Under the pieces are notes generated by a model. The model saw only the letters and a program-made list of their open reading frames with translations. It was not told the origin of the DNA and ran no database searches. Shown here piece after piece: positions 55,950 to 63,368 of a DNA stretch of 64,000 nt. Positions within the stretch are counted from its first letter, which is position 1, and each line of letters opens with the position of its first letter. The DNA lies in the NCBI RefSeq assembly GCF_030816965.1, contig NZ_JAUSYQ010000002.1:10096001-10160000 (forward strand). Direction: 5' to 3'. The stretch comes from Streptomyces canus (GTDB taxonomy: Bacteria > Actinomycetota > Actinomycetes > Streptomycetales > Streptomycetaceae). The position numbers were made by a program, and so were the translations under genes.

Positions 55950-56640
55950 CATAGCCGTCGATCTGTCGGAGCACCAGCATTCCTCGGCGCCGGGCACATC
56001 GGCGCCCTGATGCGGCAGGCTCTCGGCATCGACCCGTGGCGCACCGTGTAGGACATCGCCCGCTGAGCACCGTAGAGGACGGCGAGTTCTTCGGCGGGGT
56101 ATTTCTCGTGGCCGGTCAGCCTGATAATGAACCGGACGATGTCGGCCTGCCCGACGGCGCGGTACTCGATCACCCGGACCGGCGCCGACGGCGTCTTGAC
56201 GGTTCCGGCCGCCTTGCTGTGTTTGTTCGCCTCCATCCGGGCGAGGTAGCTGCCGTCGGGCAGGACGTCCTGGGCCCGGCGCGCCTTGCGTCGCCCGATT
56301 CGCCACAGCAGGTGCGTGTCCTGGTCCCGGAGCCGGTGCCAGCGGCCCAGACCCACAGTCCCCGGTCAGCCAGTAACAGCGTGCCCGTCCCGACATGGGC
56401 GCCCAGGGCGTCGGAGACGATGCGTTCGGAATCCTTGAAAGCCGCCGATCGCGGCGTCCAGGCCGGCGTGAGAAGAACACTCGGCCACCGCGACCACTCT
56501 GACCTGCGGATCTCGAGGGACGTCTCGGGGTCCGACGGGACGACCGGTCCCGCCGGCAGCCCGCTGGGATCGTGCGTGGGCCGCTCGATCAGGTCGCACT
56601 CGGTGGTCACCGTTCTCCTCGAGAGCGAACCTGCCGTGGC
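55950..56640 (-). pseudogene. IS4-type transposase remnant
   Basis: Minus-strand pieces in three frames read VAVAECSSHAGLDAAIGGF, KDSERIVSDALGAHVGTGTLL then LADRGLWVW, HLLWRIGRRKARRAQDVLPD and VRVIEYRAV ... EELAVLYGAQ. The order matches an IS4-family transposase (DxAIGGFKDSER ... LLLADRGF ... LLWRIR ... LPDGSY ... AELAALYxQRWE). The final YREK signature is absent. It lies exactly between the two facing ribosomal units, so it may have been involved in making them. Confidence 0.7.
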
Positions 56641-56742
56641 GGCCGATTCCAGGCATCGGTCAATCGACTGACGGCCTTTCGACCGGTACGGCAACGGCCC
56701 GGCACCGCGTGCGCGGTACCGGGCCGGATGGCGTGAGGCGGG

Positions 56743-56865
56743 TCAGCCCTGGCGGGCCTTGAAGCGGGGGTCCTTCTTGTTGAGCACGAAGGTGACGCCC
56801 CGTCGGCGTACCACCTGGGCGCCGGGCTTGGCCTTGAGCGAGCGCAGTGACTTGCGTACCTTCAT
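56743..56865 (-). CDS. rpmJ2: Ribosomal protein L36, type B, second copy
   Basis: A 40-residue protein: [38 protein letters not shown] and QG. Closer to the usual type-B consensus than the plus copy. Its upstream AAGGAGGCACCACCC is the ribosome site that precedes rpmE2 in the other unit, so rpmE2 was probably deleted here between leader sequences. Confidence 0.92.
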   Translation of the reverse strand: MKVRKSLRSLKAKPGAQVVRRRGVTFVLNKKDPRFKARQG

Positions 56866-56888
56866 CGGGGTGGTGCCTCCTTGCAGGG

Positions 56889-56911
56889 CCTTCGTCGCCG
56901 GGCGACGAAGG
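56889..56911. repeat. Palindrome between rpmJ2 and rpmG (minus unit)
   Basis: CCTTCGTCGCC-G-GGCGACGAAGG is a perfect 11-bp stem around one base, 7 bases past the rpmG stop. The plus unit has a similar element at the same place with a different sequence, so the shape seems to be conserved. Confidence 0.65.
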
Positions 56912-56917
56912 CGGATG

Positions 56918-57082
56918 TCAGCGTTCCTCGCGGAACAGGACGTGTCCGCCGACCGCCGGGTCGTACTTGCGCAGGACCAGCCGGTCAGGATCGTTCAGAC
57001 GGTTCTTGCGGGTCACGTAGGTGACTCCGGTGCCGGCCGTCGACGTCAGCTTGACGACGGGCCGCGTGGTGCTGCGTGCCAT
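56918..57082 (-). CDS. rpmG: Ribosomal protein L33, zinc-free, second copy
   Basis: A 54-residue protein: [39 protein letters not shown] and VLFREER, nearly identical to the copy at 55221. The main changes are in the C-terminal third (DPAVGGHV against DPVADKHV). GGAAGGAG precedes the start. The unit points toward the IS4 relic. Confidence 0.93.
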   Translation of the reverse strand: MARSTTRPVVKLTSTAGTGVTYVTRKNRLNDPDRLVLRKYDPAVGGHVLFREER

Positions 57083-57113
57083 GAGGGGCTCCTTCCGCCG
57101 ACACCCGAATACA

Positions 57114-57130
57114 TTGACTCGGTCATGTCA
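57114..57130 (-). promoter_or_regulatory. Conserved block upstream of rpmG (minus copy)
   Basis: The reverse complement reads TGACATGACCGAGTCAA, identical to the block upstream of the plus rpmG gene at 55174. It shows that the duplication includes the promoter. Confidence 0.5.
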
Positions 57131-57174
57131 GACGATCGTTCCAACGCCACCGGGCGGTGCTGCATTCCCGCTCG

Positions 57175-57489
57175 TCACCTGTCTCGGCGCGCGTCGGCCG
57201 CAGCCCGTTCCCGGGCCGCGCGCACCGCCGCCGACAGGCCGGTGATGTCGTAGGCACCGTGGTGCAGGCGCCCGTTGACGAAGAACGTGGGCGTGTCCGC
57301 CACGCCGCTGCGGTCCGCCGACTCCACGTCCTCGGCGATCCGGCCCGAGCCCCGGTGCGACCGGAGGTCCTGGTCGAAGCGTTCGGTGTCCAGCCCGAGG
57401 TCCGCGGCGTACTTGACGCCCAAAAACGGTGGTGTCGGCCACCGGAGCCACTTCTTCCTGTTGGTGCCCATCTTCTTCCTGTGTGACAT
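57175..57489 (-). pseudogene. DsbA-family thioredoxin-fold C-terminal fragment
   Basis: The minus frame reads [19 protein letters not shown] then [19 protein letters not shown] and SAAVRAARE. This is the C-terminal half of a DsbA-type protein with the cis-proline loop TPTFFVNG. The CxxC active site and first strand are absent; the frame before about residue 25 does not match. A NhaA-associated or soluble DsbA is the likely source. Confidence 0.65.
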
Positions 57490-57856
57490 GTCCGTGTGGG
57501 TTTTTGCCCCTCGCGCAACAGTGGCGGCCTGTGCGCGTCTCGAAGCTCAGGGACAGCCCGTCGATGTGGGAGTGAGCCGCCCCAACCCTGGTCGAGGTCG
57601 GCGCGCAGGGCGGGCACCGTCGCCGCCGCCATGAGCGAGAAGTTCCGGGTGCGGTGTGCTGCTCGCGCGAGACGATGGCCGGCCCTGACGTCATCTATGA
57701 CCTGGAGCTGAACATGGGTGAACGCCTCGGCGCCCGTAGCCAGTGCCAGGCCGTCCCGGCCGGACCGGGGGCCCAATGACAAACGTGTCCGCGACGTGAG
57801 CCCGCCCACTGACTTCACTCACCCAGATCGAGAGTCGTAGCGCGACCGCGTCCGGC
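57490..57856. other. No recognisable gene
   Basis: About 370 bases before the DUF1684 gene's end. Open frames on both strands have no family likeness; it may be debris of the DsbA gene's 5' part. Confidence 0.4.
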
Positions 57857-58681
57857 TCAGGACCCGCCGCGCTCGCGGGGGATCTTCTGGCCCGCCTCGA
57901 TCGCCACCGGCAGCCGGTTCTCGGCCGGGGGCAGCGGGCAGGTGGCCAGGTCCGTGTAGGCGCACGGCAGGTTCGCGGCGCGGTTGAAGTCCAGGACGAC
58001 CGTGCCGTCGGCGGCGGGCGGTTCGAGGGACAGGGCCCGGTTGGCGGCGTAGGTGGTGACTCCGGAGGTCGCGTCGGTGAACAGCACCATCAGCCGGCCC
58101 GCACCATGGCCGGGGAACGCGGTCAGCGACAGCGGGCGCCCGTCCAGCTCGAACTCGACCCTGCCCGGAGCGTCGTACACATGCTCAAGGCCCTCGACCG
58201 CGGCGCCCACGGTGGTCGGCCGTGGCGTGTCGAAGGGGATGTAGCGCCCCGTCACGGCCCAGCGCGGGTCGGGGGCGTAGGCGGGCGTTCCGGTGAAGGC
58301 CGTGCGCAGCGGCGCGTCCGGGTGCCGGGGACGCACGATGTCGTGGCCACCGCGCCGGGCGACCTCGATGACGGCGTCTCCCCAGACGGCGTCGACGCCG
58401 CCGCGCTCGGGAAGCACTCCGAAGCGGTGTTCACCGCGCACAGGCTTGCCGTCGACGACCAGTTCCTCGCCGTCGTCGAGGTCTACGACCACCCCCTCGC
58501 TGCCGGTGCGCCACGCGCCGGGCGCGTCCGGAAAGCGCTGCGGCCGGTCGTCGAGCCAGTGCAGGCCGGTGATCGCCAGGAACCCGTGCGGGGCGGCGAG
58601 CCGGGCCTCCTGGGCGCGGTACCACTCCAGCCAGGTCTCGGTGAAGGCGTGAAGGTCAGTTGTGGTGGCCTCGGTGGTCAT
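57857..58681 (-). CDS. DUF1684 protein
   Basis: A 274-residue soluble protein of the DUF1684 family: FLAITGLHWLDDRPQRFP, GVVVDLDDGEELVVDG, VTGRYIPFDTPRP and the C-terminal TVVLDFNRAANLPCAYTDLATCPLPPAENRLP region. The function is unknown. GAAGGAG precedes ATG 58681. It is on the same strand as, and downstream of, the LLM genes; a GGGGCA microsatellite lies between. Confidence 0.88.
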   Translation of the reverse strand: MTTEATTTDLHAFTETWLEWYRAQEARLAAPHGFLAITGLHWLDDRPQRFPDAPGAWRTGSEGVVVDLDDGEELVVDGKPVRGEHRFGVLPERGGVDAVWGDAVIEVARRGGHDIVRPRHPDAPLRTAFTGTPAYAPDPRWAVTGRYIPFDTPRPTTVGAAVEGLEHVYDAPGRVEFELDGRPLSLTAFPGHGAGRLMVLFTDATSGVTTYAANRALSLEPPAADGTVVLDFNRAANLPCAYTDLATCPLPPAENRLPVAIEAGQKIPRERGGS

Positions 58682-58715
58682 GGGGAATCTCCTTCGTACC
58701 GTGGGGCCTTCGTGC

Positions 58716-58744
58716 GGGGCAGGGGCAGGGGCAGGGGCAGGGGC
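58716..58744 (+). repeat. GGGGCA microsatellite
   Basis: Four perfect GGGGCA units plus GGGGC lie 35-63 bases upstream of the DUF1684 start. Slippage here would change the distance from the upstream gene or promoter. Confidence 0.8.
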
Positions 58745-58763
58745 TGTCGGGCCGATGGTGTAC

Positions 58764-59687
58764 TCAGCGGGCCAGTTCGCCGAGGAGTCGCCAGGTGCGT
58801 CGGCGGTCGGCTTCTCCCGCGATCTCGGTGCCCGAGAACACGACCTCGGTGACGCCGGCTTCGCGGTATCGGCGTACCTCGGCCTCGACCGTCTTCTCGT
58901 CGCCGATCACGGCCAGATCGGCGGCCCGCCGGCCGCCGGAGAGTTCGATGACCCGCGCGTAGGACGGGATCTGTTCGTAGAACGCGAGGTTCTCGGTGGC
59001 CTTTGCCCGCACCACGTCGACGTCGTCCGTGACCACGCCGGGCACCAGGGCCACGATCCTGGGCGCGGGGCGGCCGGCTGCCTCGGCGGCGGTGGTCAGG
59101 GCGGGCACGATGTGGTCCGCCAGAGCGCGCGGTCCGGCCAGGTAGGGCAGGATCCCGTCGGCCAGTTCGCCGCTGACCCGCAGCGCCTGCGGCCCCATCG
59201 CGGCGACGAGGAGGGGGACACCGTTCTCTGCGCCTCGTACCCGCGCCGGGATCGGAGTGGTGGCGGTGAGCAGTTCGCCGTGGAAGTCGGCCGTGCCGGT
59301 CTCGGTCAACTGCCGCAGCGCGGTGAGGAATTCGCGCAGCCGGGCGATGGGTCGTTCGAAAGGCAGACCGAAGCCCGTCTCCGTCAGCAGTTTCGTGCCC
59401 AGAGCCAGACCGAGGTGATAGCGGCCGTGAGTCGCGGCCTGGGCGGTCTGGGCCTGGCTGGAGACCAACAGCGGGTGGCGGCCGAAGACGGGGATCGCGG
59501 AGGTGCCGACCTGCAGTCCGGGTACCTCGCGTCCGACGATGGCCGCGAGCTGGGGCGAGTCAGCGCCGAAGGTCTGGCCGAACCAGGCCGACGTGAGACC
59601 GAACTCCGCGGCTTCCTGGGCCAGTTGTACGGTCGCGTCGACCTGGTTCGGTGCCTCGGACGCGTTGAGCGCTACTCCAACAGTCAT
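58764..59687 (-). CDS. LLM-class flavin-dependent oxidoreductase (F420/FMN type)
   Basis: A 307-residue luciferase-like barrel: TSAWFGQTFGADSPQLAAI, LQVGTSAIPVFGRHPLLVSS, GRYHLGLALGTK and VPLLVAAMGPQALRVSGELADG. It fits the F420-type TIGR03564 group. ATG 59687 gives the usual start MTVGVALNASE. It lies 90 bases downstream of the NtaA-like gene in transcription order and shares its direction. Confidence 0.9.
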   Translation of the reverse strand: MTVGVALNASEAPNQVDATVQLAQEAAEFGLTSAWFGQTFGADSPQLAAIVGREVPGLQVGTSAIPVFGRHPLLVSSQAQTAQAATHGRYHLGLALGTKLLTETGFGLPFERPIARLREFLTALRQLTETGTADFHGELLTATTPIPARVRGAENGVPLLVAAMGPQALRVSGELADGILPYLAGPRALADHIVPALTTAAEAAGRPAPRIVALVPGVVTDDVDVVRAKATENLAFYEQIPSYARVIELSGGRRAADLAVIGDEKTVEAEVRRYREAGVTEVVFSGTEIAGEADRRRTWRLLGELAR

Positions 59688-59777
59688 GTCAGTCAGAACG
59701 GGCCTGGGTGGAACCCGCATTCCGGTCCGTGTGTGACAGCTTCTTGTCAGTCATGTGTACAAGAGCCGGCCCGGGGC

Positions 59778-61178
59778 TCAGCCCGCCTGTCGTCGGTCCG
59801 GTGCGGAGCGGTGGGTGAGGGGTGCGCGCAGGCCGAGGTTCTCGCGCAGGGTGGGGCCGGTGTACTCGGTGCGGTAGATGCCGCGCTCCTGCAGTTCCGG
59901 GACGAGCAGGTCGACGATGTCGTCGAGACCGTCGGGGATGAGGTACGGCGTGACGTTGAAGCCGTCGATCGCGCCGTGCCGTACGAAGTGGGCGAACTTG
60001 TCGGCCAGGCCGGACGGAGTGCCGACGTGCCCGCGCTGCGGGCCGAGTGCGATGACGGTCTCGCGCAGCGACCAGCCGTACGCCTGAGCCTTCGCCCGCC
60101 ATTCGGCCACGACGGCGCGTGGGTCGGCGATGCGCCGGGCACCGAAGGAGCCGTCGTTCTCCGTGACGACCGGGTCCTCCTCGGGCAGGGGCCCGTCGGC
60201 GTCGCGGTCGGACAGGTCGATGCCCCACAGCAGTCCGGCGATCCCCAAGGCCGTTGCCGGGGTGACCTGTTGGAGCCGGATCCAGTGCTTCTTCTCCTGG
60301 GCCTCCTCCTCGGTGGCGCCGAGGATGATCTCGGTACCGGGCAGGATCCGCAGGTCGTCGTCCGGGCGCCCGACCGCCCGCAGTCGGCGCCGGATGTCGT
60401 CGGCGAAGGCCAGCGCGTCGTCGAAGTCGTTGCCGTGCGCGGAGAAGATGACGTCGGCGTTGCGGGCGGCGAAGTCGCGTCCCTCGCCGGAGTCCCCGGC
60501 CTGGAAGATCACGGGGTGGCCTTGGGCGCTGCGCGGCAGGGTCGGAGCGAGGTCGACGTCGAACTGCGGGCCCTGGTGGCGCACTTGGTGTACGGCGCCG
60601 GGTGCCGACCAGGCGGGCGCGCCGGCGGAGTCCGCGACGGCTCCGTCTTCCCAGCCGTCCCAGAGGGCGCGGGCCACGGTGAGGAACTCCTCGGCACGCC
60701 GGTAGCGGTCGGCATGGTCGAGGTAGCCGCCGCGCCGGAAGTTCGCGCCGGTCCAGGCGTTGTCCGTGGTGACCACGTTCCAGCCGGCACGGCCCTCGGA
60801 CAGTAGGTCGAGTCCGGACAGGCGGCGGGCCAGATCGGCGGGTTCGTTGAAGGTGGAGTTGGAGGTGGAGACCAGGCCGATGCGGCGGGTGACCGCGGCC
60901 AGCGCGGCGAGCTGCGTGATGGCGTCCGGCCGTCCGGCCACGTCGAGATCGTGGATCCTGCCGTCGACCTCGCGCAGCCGCAGTCCCTCGCCGAGGAAGA
61001 ACGCGTCGAACAGGCCGCGCTCGGCGGTCTGGGCGACCTGGCGGAAGGAGGCGGGGTCGATCTGGGAGCCGCTGTCGGGGGCGGACCAGATGGTCCAGTG
61101 GTTGACGCCCTGGAAGAACACTCCGAAGTGGAGCCGGGCGTGCGGCCGGGGGACGTCGAGGGGATCGGTGCGGGTCAT
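59778..61178 (-). CDS. LLM monooxygenase, NtaA/SnaA/DszA type
   Basis: A 466-residue FMNH2-dependent monooxygenase. Typical motifs are FFQGVNHWTIWSAPDSGSQID, RGLFDAFFLGEGL, STFNEPADLARRLSGLD, AGWNVVTTDN and VIFQAGDSGEGRDFAARNAD, seen in pieces. The C-terminus has FVRHGAIDGFNVTPYLIPD. The family opens sulfonates, thiophenes or nitrilotriacetate and needs a separate flavin reductase. Here it is coupled by ATGA to the next LLM gene. Scavenging organic sulfur is the likely role. Confidence 0.9.
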   Translation of the reverse strand: MTRTDPLDVPRPHARLHFGVFFQGVNHWTIWSAPDSGSQIDPASFRQVAQTAERGLFDAFFLGEGLRLREVDGRIHDLDVAGRPDAITQLAALAAVTRRIGLVSTSNSTFNEPADLARRLSGLDLLSEGRAGWNVVTTDNAWTGANFRRGGYLDHADRYRRAEEFLTVARALWDGWEDGAVADSAGAPAWSAPGAVHQVRHQGPQFDVDLAPTLPRSAQGHPVIFQAGDSGEGRDFAARNADVIFSAHGNDFDDALAFADDIRRRLRAVGRPDDDLRILPGTEIILGATEEEAQEKKHWIRLQQVTPATALGIAGLLWGIDLSDRDADGPLPEEDPVVTENDGSFGARRIADPRAVVAEWRAKAQAYGWSLRETVIALGPQRGHVGTPSGLADKFAHFVRHGAIDGFNVTPYLIPDGLDDIVDLLVPELQERGIYRTEYTGPTLRENLGLRAPLTHRSAPDRRQAG

Positions 61179-62281
61179 CGGGCGTCCTCCTGGGTGGCCA
61201 GGGCAGCGGCGGCGAAGCGGTTGGCGGGGCGCTCCAGACCCAGGGTCGAGCGCAGGGACGTACCGGGCAGCGGGCGGGCGACGAGACGCCGCTCGGACAG
61301 GGCCGGAAGGACGAGGCGGGACAGGACGGCGAGGTCCTCGTCCAACACCAGCGGACGCAGCCGCACTCCGTCGACGTGACGACGCAAATCGCCCAGGAGG
61401 GCGACCAGTTGGTCTGCGGAACCGATGTGCCGGAGCCTTCCCCGGTCAGTCCACGGCGCGTGCTGTTCCAGGTCGGCGAGGCGTTCGGCGGCCGTGGCCT
61501 CCGGGGTGTCCAGCGCCACCTCGACCTCGGCGAAGACGTGCGGGGCAGCGGTGCGGGCGGCGGCTGTGGCGACCGACGCGAGGTCGCGGCCCTCGACGAG
61601 AGCGACGTCGAGTTGTGCGGCCGGAACTCGGTCGGGCCGGCCCAGGACGACGAGCTGCCCCTGCGGCGGACGCGGCACGATCGCCGGGCCCTTGACGGCA
61701 TACGTGTCACCGGTGAAGTCGATGTAGTGGAGCCGTTCCCGGTCGAGGTAGCGGCTGGTGGCGACGGACCGGATGACCGCGTCGTCTTCCCACGAGTCCC
61801 ACAGGGCGCGGGCCACCTCCACTCCGTCCCGGGACTCCCGGGCCCGCGCGTCGGCGTCGGCGACCAGGGGGCGCCCCCAGGCGCGGGCCGCCTCGGGACG
61901 CTCCTCCTCCGCGACCACCCACCCGGCGCGACCGGCGGAGATGTGGTCCAGGGACGCCAACTGGCTGGAGACATGGAAGGGTTCGGCATACGTCACCGGG
62001 ACGACGGGGGCGATCCCGATGGTGCTCGTGGACGCGGCGACGAAGGCCGCCCGCTCGACCGCGCCGATACGGCCCACCGGATCCGGTGAGGCGCCGGGCG
62101 GCAGCACGCCGTCGTCCAGGGTGATCAGGGTGAACCCGGCGTTCTCGGCGATGGCGGCGACCTGGGCCACGCGGCGCGGGGTGAGCAGCTGATCGGGGGA
62201 GTGGGCGGCGCGGCGCCAGGCCGCGGGGTGGGCGCCGTCGCCGTCGATCTCGACGGCGAGGTGCAGGGCGGGGCCGGACAT
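61175..62281 (-). CDS. LLM-class monooxygenase, divergent
   Basis: A 368-residue luciferase-like protein: VAAIAENAGFTLITLDDGVL, SQLASLDHISAGRAGWVV, EVARALWDSWEDDAVIRS and PQGQLVVLGRPDRVPAAQ. It starts ATG 62281 with GGAAGGAA upstream. The stop overlaps the start of the DszA-type gene. The region before the ATG (including 62365-62481) holds a leader peptide, so it heads the LLM operon. Confidence 0.9.
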   Translation of the reverse strand: MSGPALHLAVEIDGDGAHPAAWRRAAHSPDQLLTPRRVAQVAAIAENAGFTLITLDDGVLPPGASPDPVGRIGAVERAAFVAASTSTIGIAPVVPVTYAEPFHVSSQLASLDHISAGRAGWVVAEEERPEAARAWGRPLVADADARARESRDGVEVARALWDSWEDDAVIRSVATSRYLDRERLHYIDFTGDTYAVKGPAIVPRPPQGQLVVLGRPDRVPAAQLDVALVEGRDLASVATAAARTAAPHVFAEVEVALDTPEATAAERLADLEQHAPWTDRGRLRHIGSADQLVALLGDLRRHVDGVRLRPLVLDEDLAVLSRLVLPALSERRLVARPLPGTSLRSTLGLERPANRFAAAALATQEDAR

Positions 62282-62364
62282 GGGGTTCCTTCCGGGAACA
62301 CGAAAGCACGAGAACGCGCGGCCACTGGCCACGACGAGACAGCCGACGGGACGGCCGGCAGAGG

Positions 62365-62481
62365 TCAGGCGTGCACGGAAGGACAGACGGCGGAGGAGGT
62401 GCGGCAGTAGTCGACGTGCCGCCGGGTGATGAGCCGCGTACCAGTGCACGCACCGCGCGGTGCCGCGCCCAGTACGTGCAT
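62365..62481 (-). CDS. Putative cysteine-type leader peptide (minus)
   Basis: A 38-codon ORF, 84 bases upstream of the LLM operon. The C-terminal part reads TRLITRRHVDYCRTSSAVC, the conserved RRHVDxxRxxSAxC pattern of Streptomyces short leader peptides upstream of sulfur and cysteine genes. Translation of the cysteine codons would act as the sensor in attenuation. It points toward the LLM genes. Confidence 0.7.
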   Translation of the reverse strand: MHVLGAAPRGACTGTRLITRRHVDYCRTSSAVCPSVHA

Positions 62482-62624
62482 CGAAGCCTCCAGCTGTCAG
62501 GAACTTTCCCGTTCAACGTACGTCGTTCGCCCCGGCGAGTGTCAAGGTCGCACATGGCGGAAGGGCGTCTCACGCGCTGGGACGCATGGTGGACGCAACT
62601 TACCGGTCGTGCTTTGATCCGGCC

Positions 62625-62714
62625 ATGGAGACCACTGGCCCGGCACGCACGGTGCTGCTCGACCCGTTCTGGGTGAGCCGCCGCGCCGACCAGTTCGACC
62701 AGGTCTGTTGCTGA
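62625..62714 (+). CDS. Putative cysteine-type leader peptide (plus)
   Basis: A 29-codon ORF, divergent from the other leader. It reads TVLLDPFWVSRRADQFDQ and ends VCC, with two cysteine codons next to the stop. The RRxDxxxxVCC pattern is weaker than in the minus leader. The chimeric ORF starts 130 bases downstream. Paired cysteines before the stop suit cysteine sensing by attenuation. Confidence 0.5.
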   Translation: METTGPARTVLLDPFWVSRRADQFDQVCC

Positions 62715-62843
62715 TCGCCGTTCGACGGCTCGCGATCGATCTCGCTCTTCTCTTTCTGCCTGCAGCCTTCTCTCGCCGTCAACCAACCGCCGTCCTGGCG
62801 TAGTTGTGGGGCCCGAGTCCGCCCTGCCGTGAAGGAATCTCCC

Positions 62844-63368
62844 ATGGCCCAGTCCACAGCCCTGCCTGTCATCGACATCTCCCGCTCCCGTGCCCCGGAC
62901 GCGGACTGTGACGCCTTTCTCGCCGAACTCCGCTCCACCGCCCACGAGGTGGACTTCTTCCATGCCTGCGGTACCGGCGCGACCGACGACCCGGCGAACG
63001 CGGGGCCGAGCGGCCAGAACGCCGAGTTCACCGCCATCGACACCGGCGCCACTGTCGACGTACGTCTCGTGCTGGAGCCGACCAGCCCCGATATCCTCCG
63101 CCTCGCGAAGAACGCCACCTACGACCTGTTCCGGCGCTTCGCGAACGACGACCGCACCGTCACCGGCACGCCCCGGCAGATCGCCGACCCCCTCGAGGAG
63201 TGGTTCCACGGCCGCGCCGCCGGCGGCTTCATCGCCAACTTTCCGTACCTGCCGGGCAGCCCGGACGCCTTCGCCGAGGTGCGCCGCCGCAGCCTGTTCC
63301 GCACCCACTGCACGGGCCGCGCACTGCGCGATCACCTGGGCCTGCCGCGGCCGTCCCGGCGGGCGTAG
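62844..63368 (+). pseudogene. Chimeric ORF: dioxygenase start joined to LLM-monooxygenase end
   Basis: A 174-residue open frame behind AAGGAA. Residues 1-45 (LPVIDISRSRAPDADCDAFL, then HEVDFFHACGTG) match the N-terminus of 2-oxoglutarate/Fe(II) dioxygenases. Residues 112-174 (TGTPRQIADPLEEWFHG, GFIANFPYLPGSPDAFAEV, LFRTHCTGRALRDHLGL) match the end of NtaA/DszA-type LLM monooxygenases. No catalytic core of either family is present. It looks like the fusion left by a deletion, although the frame is clean and it may be translated. The stop overlaps the MFS start. Confidence 0.6.
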
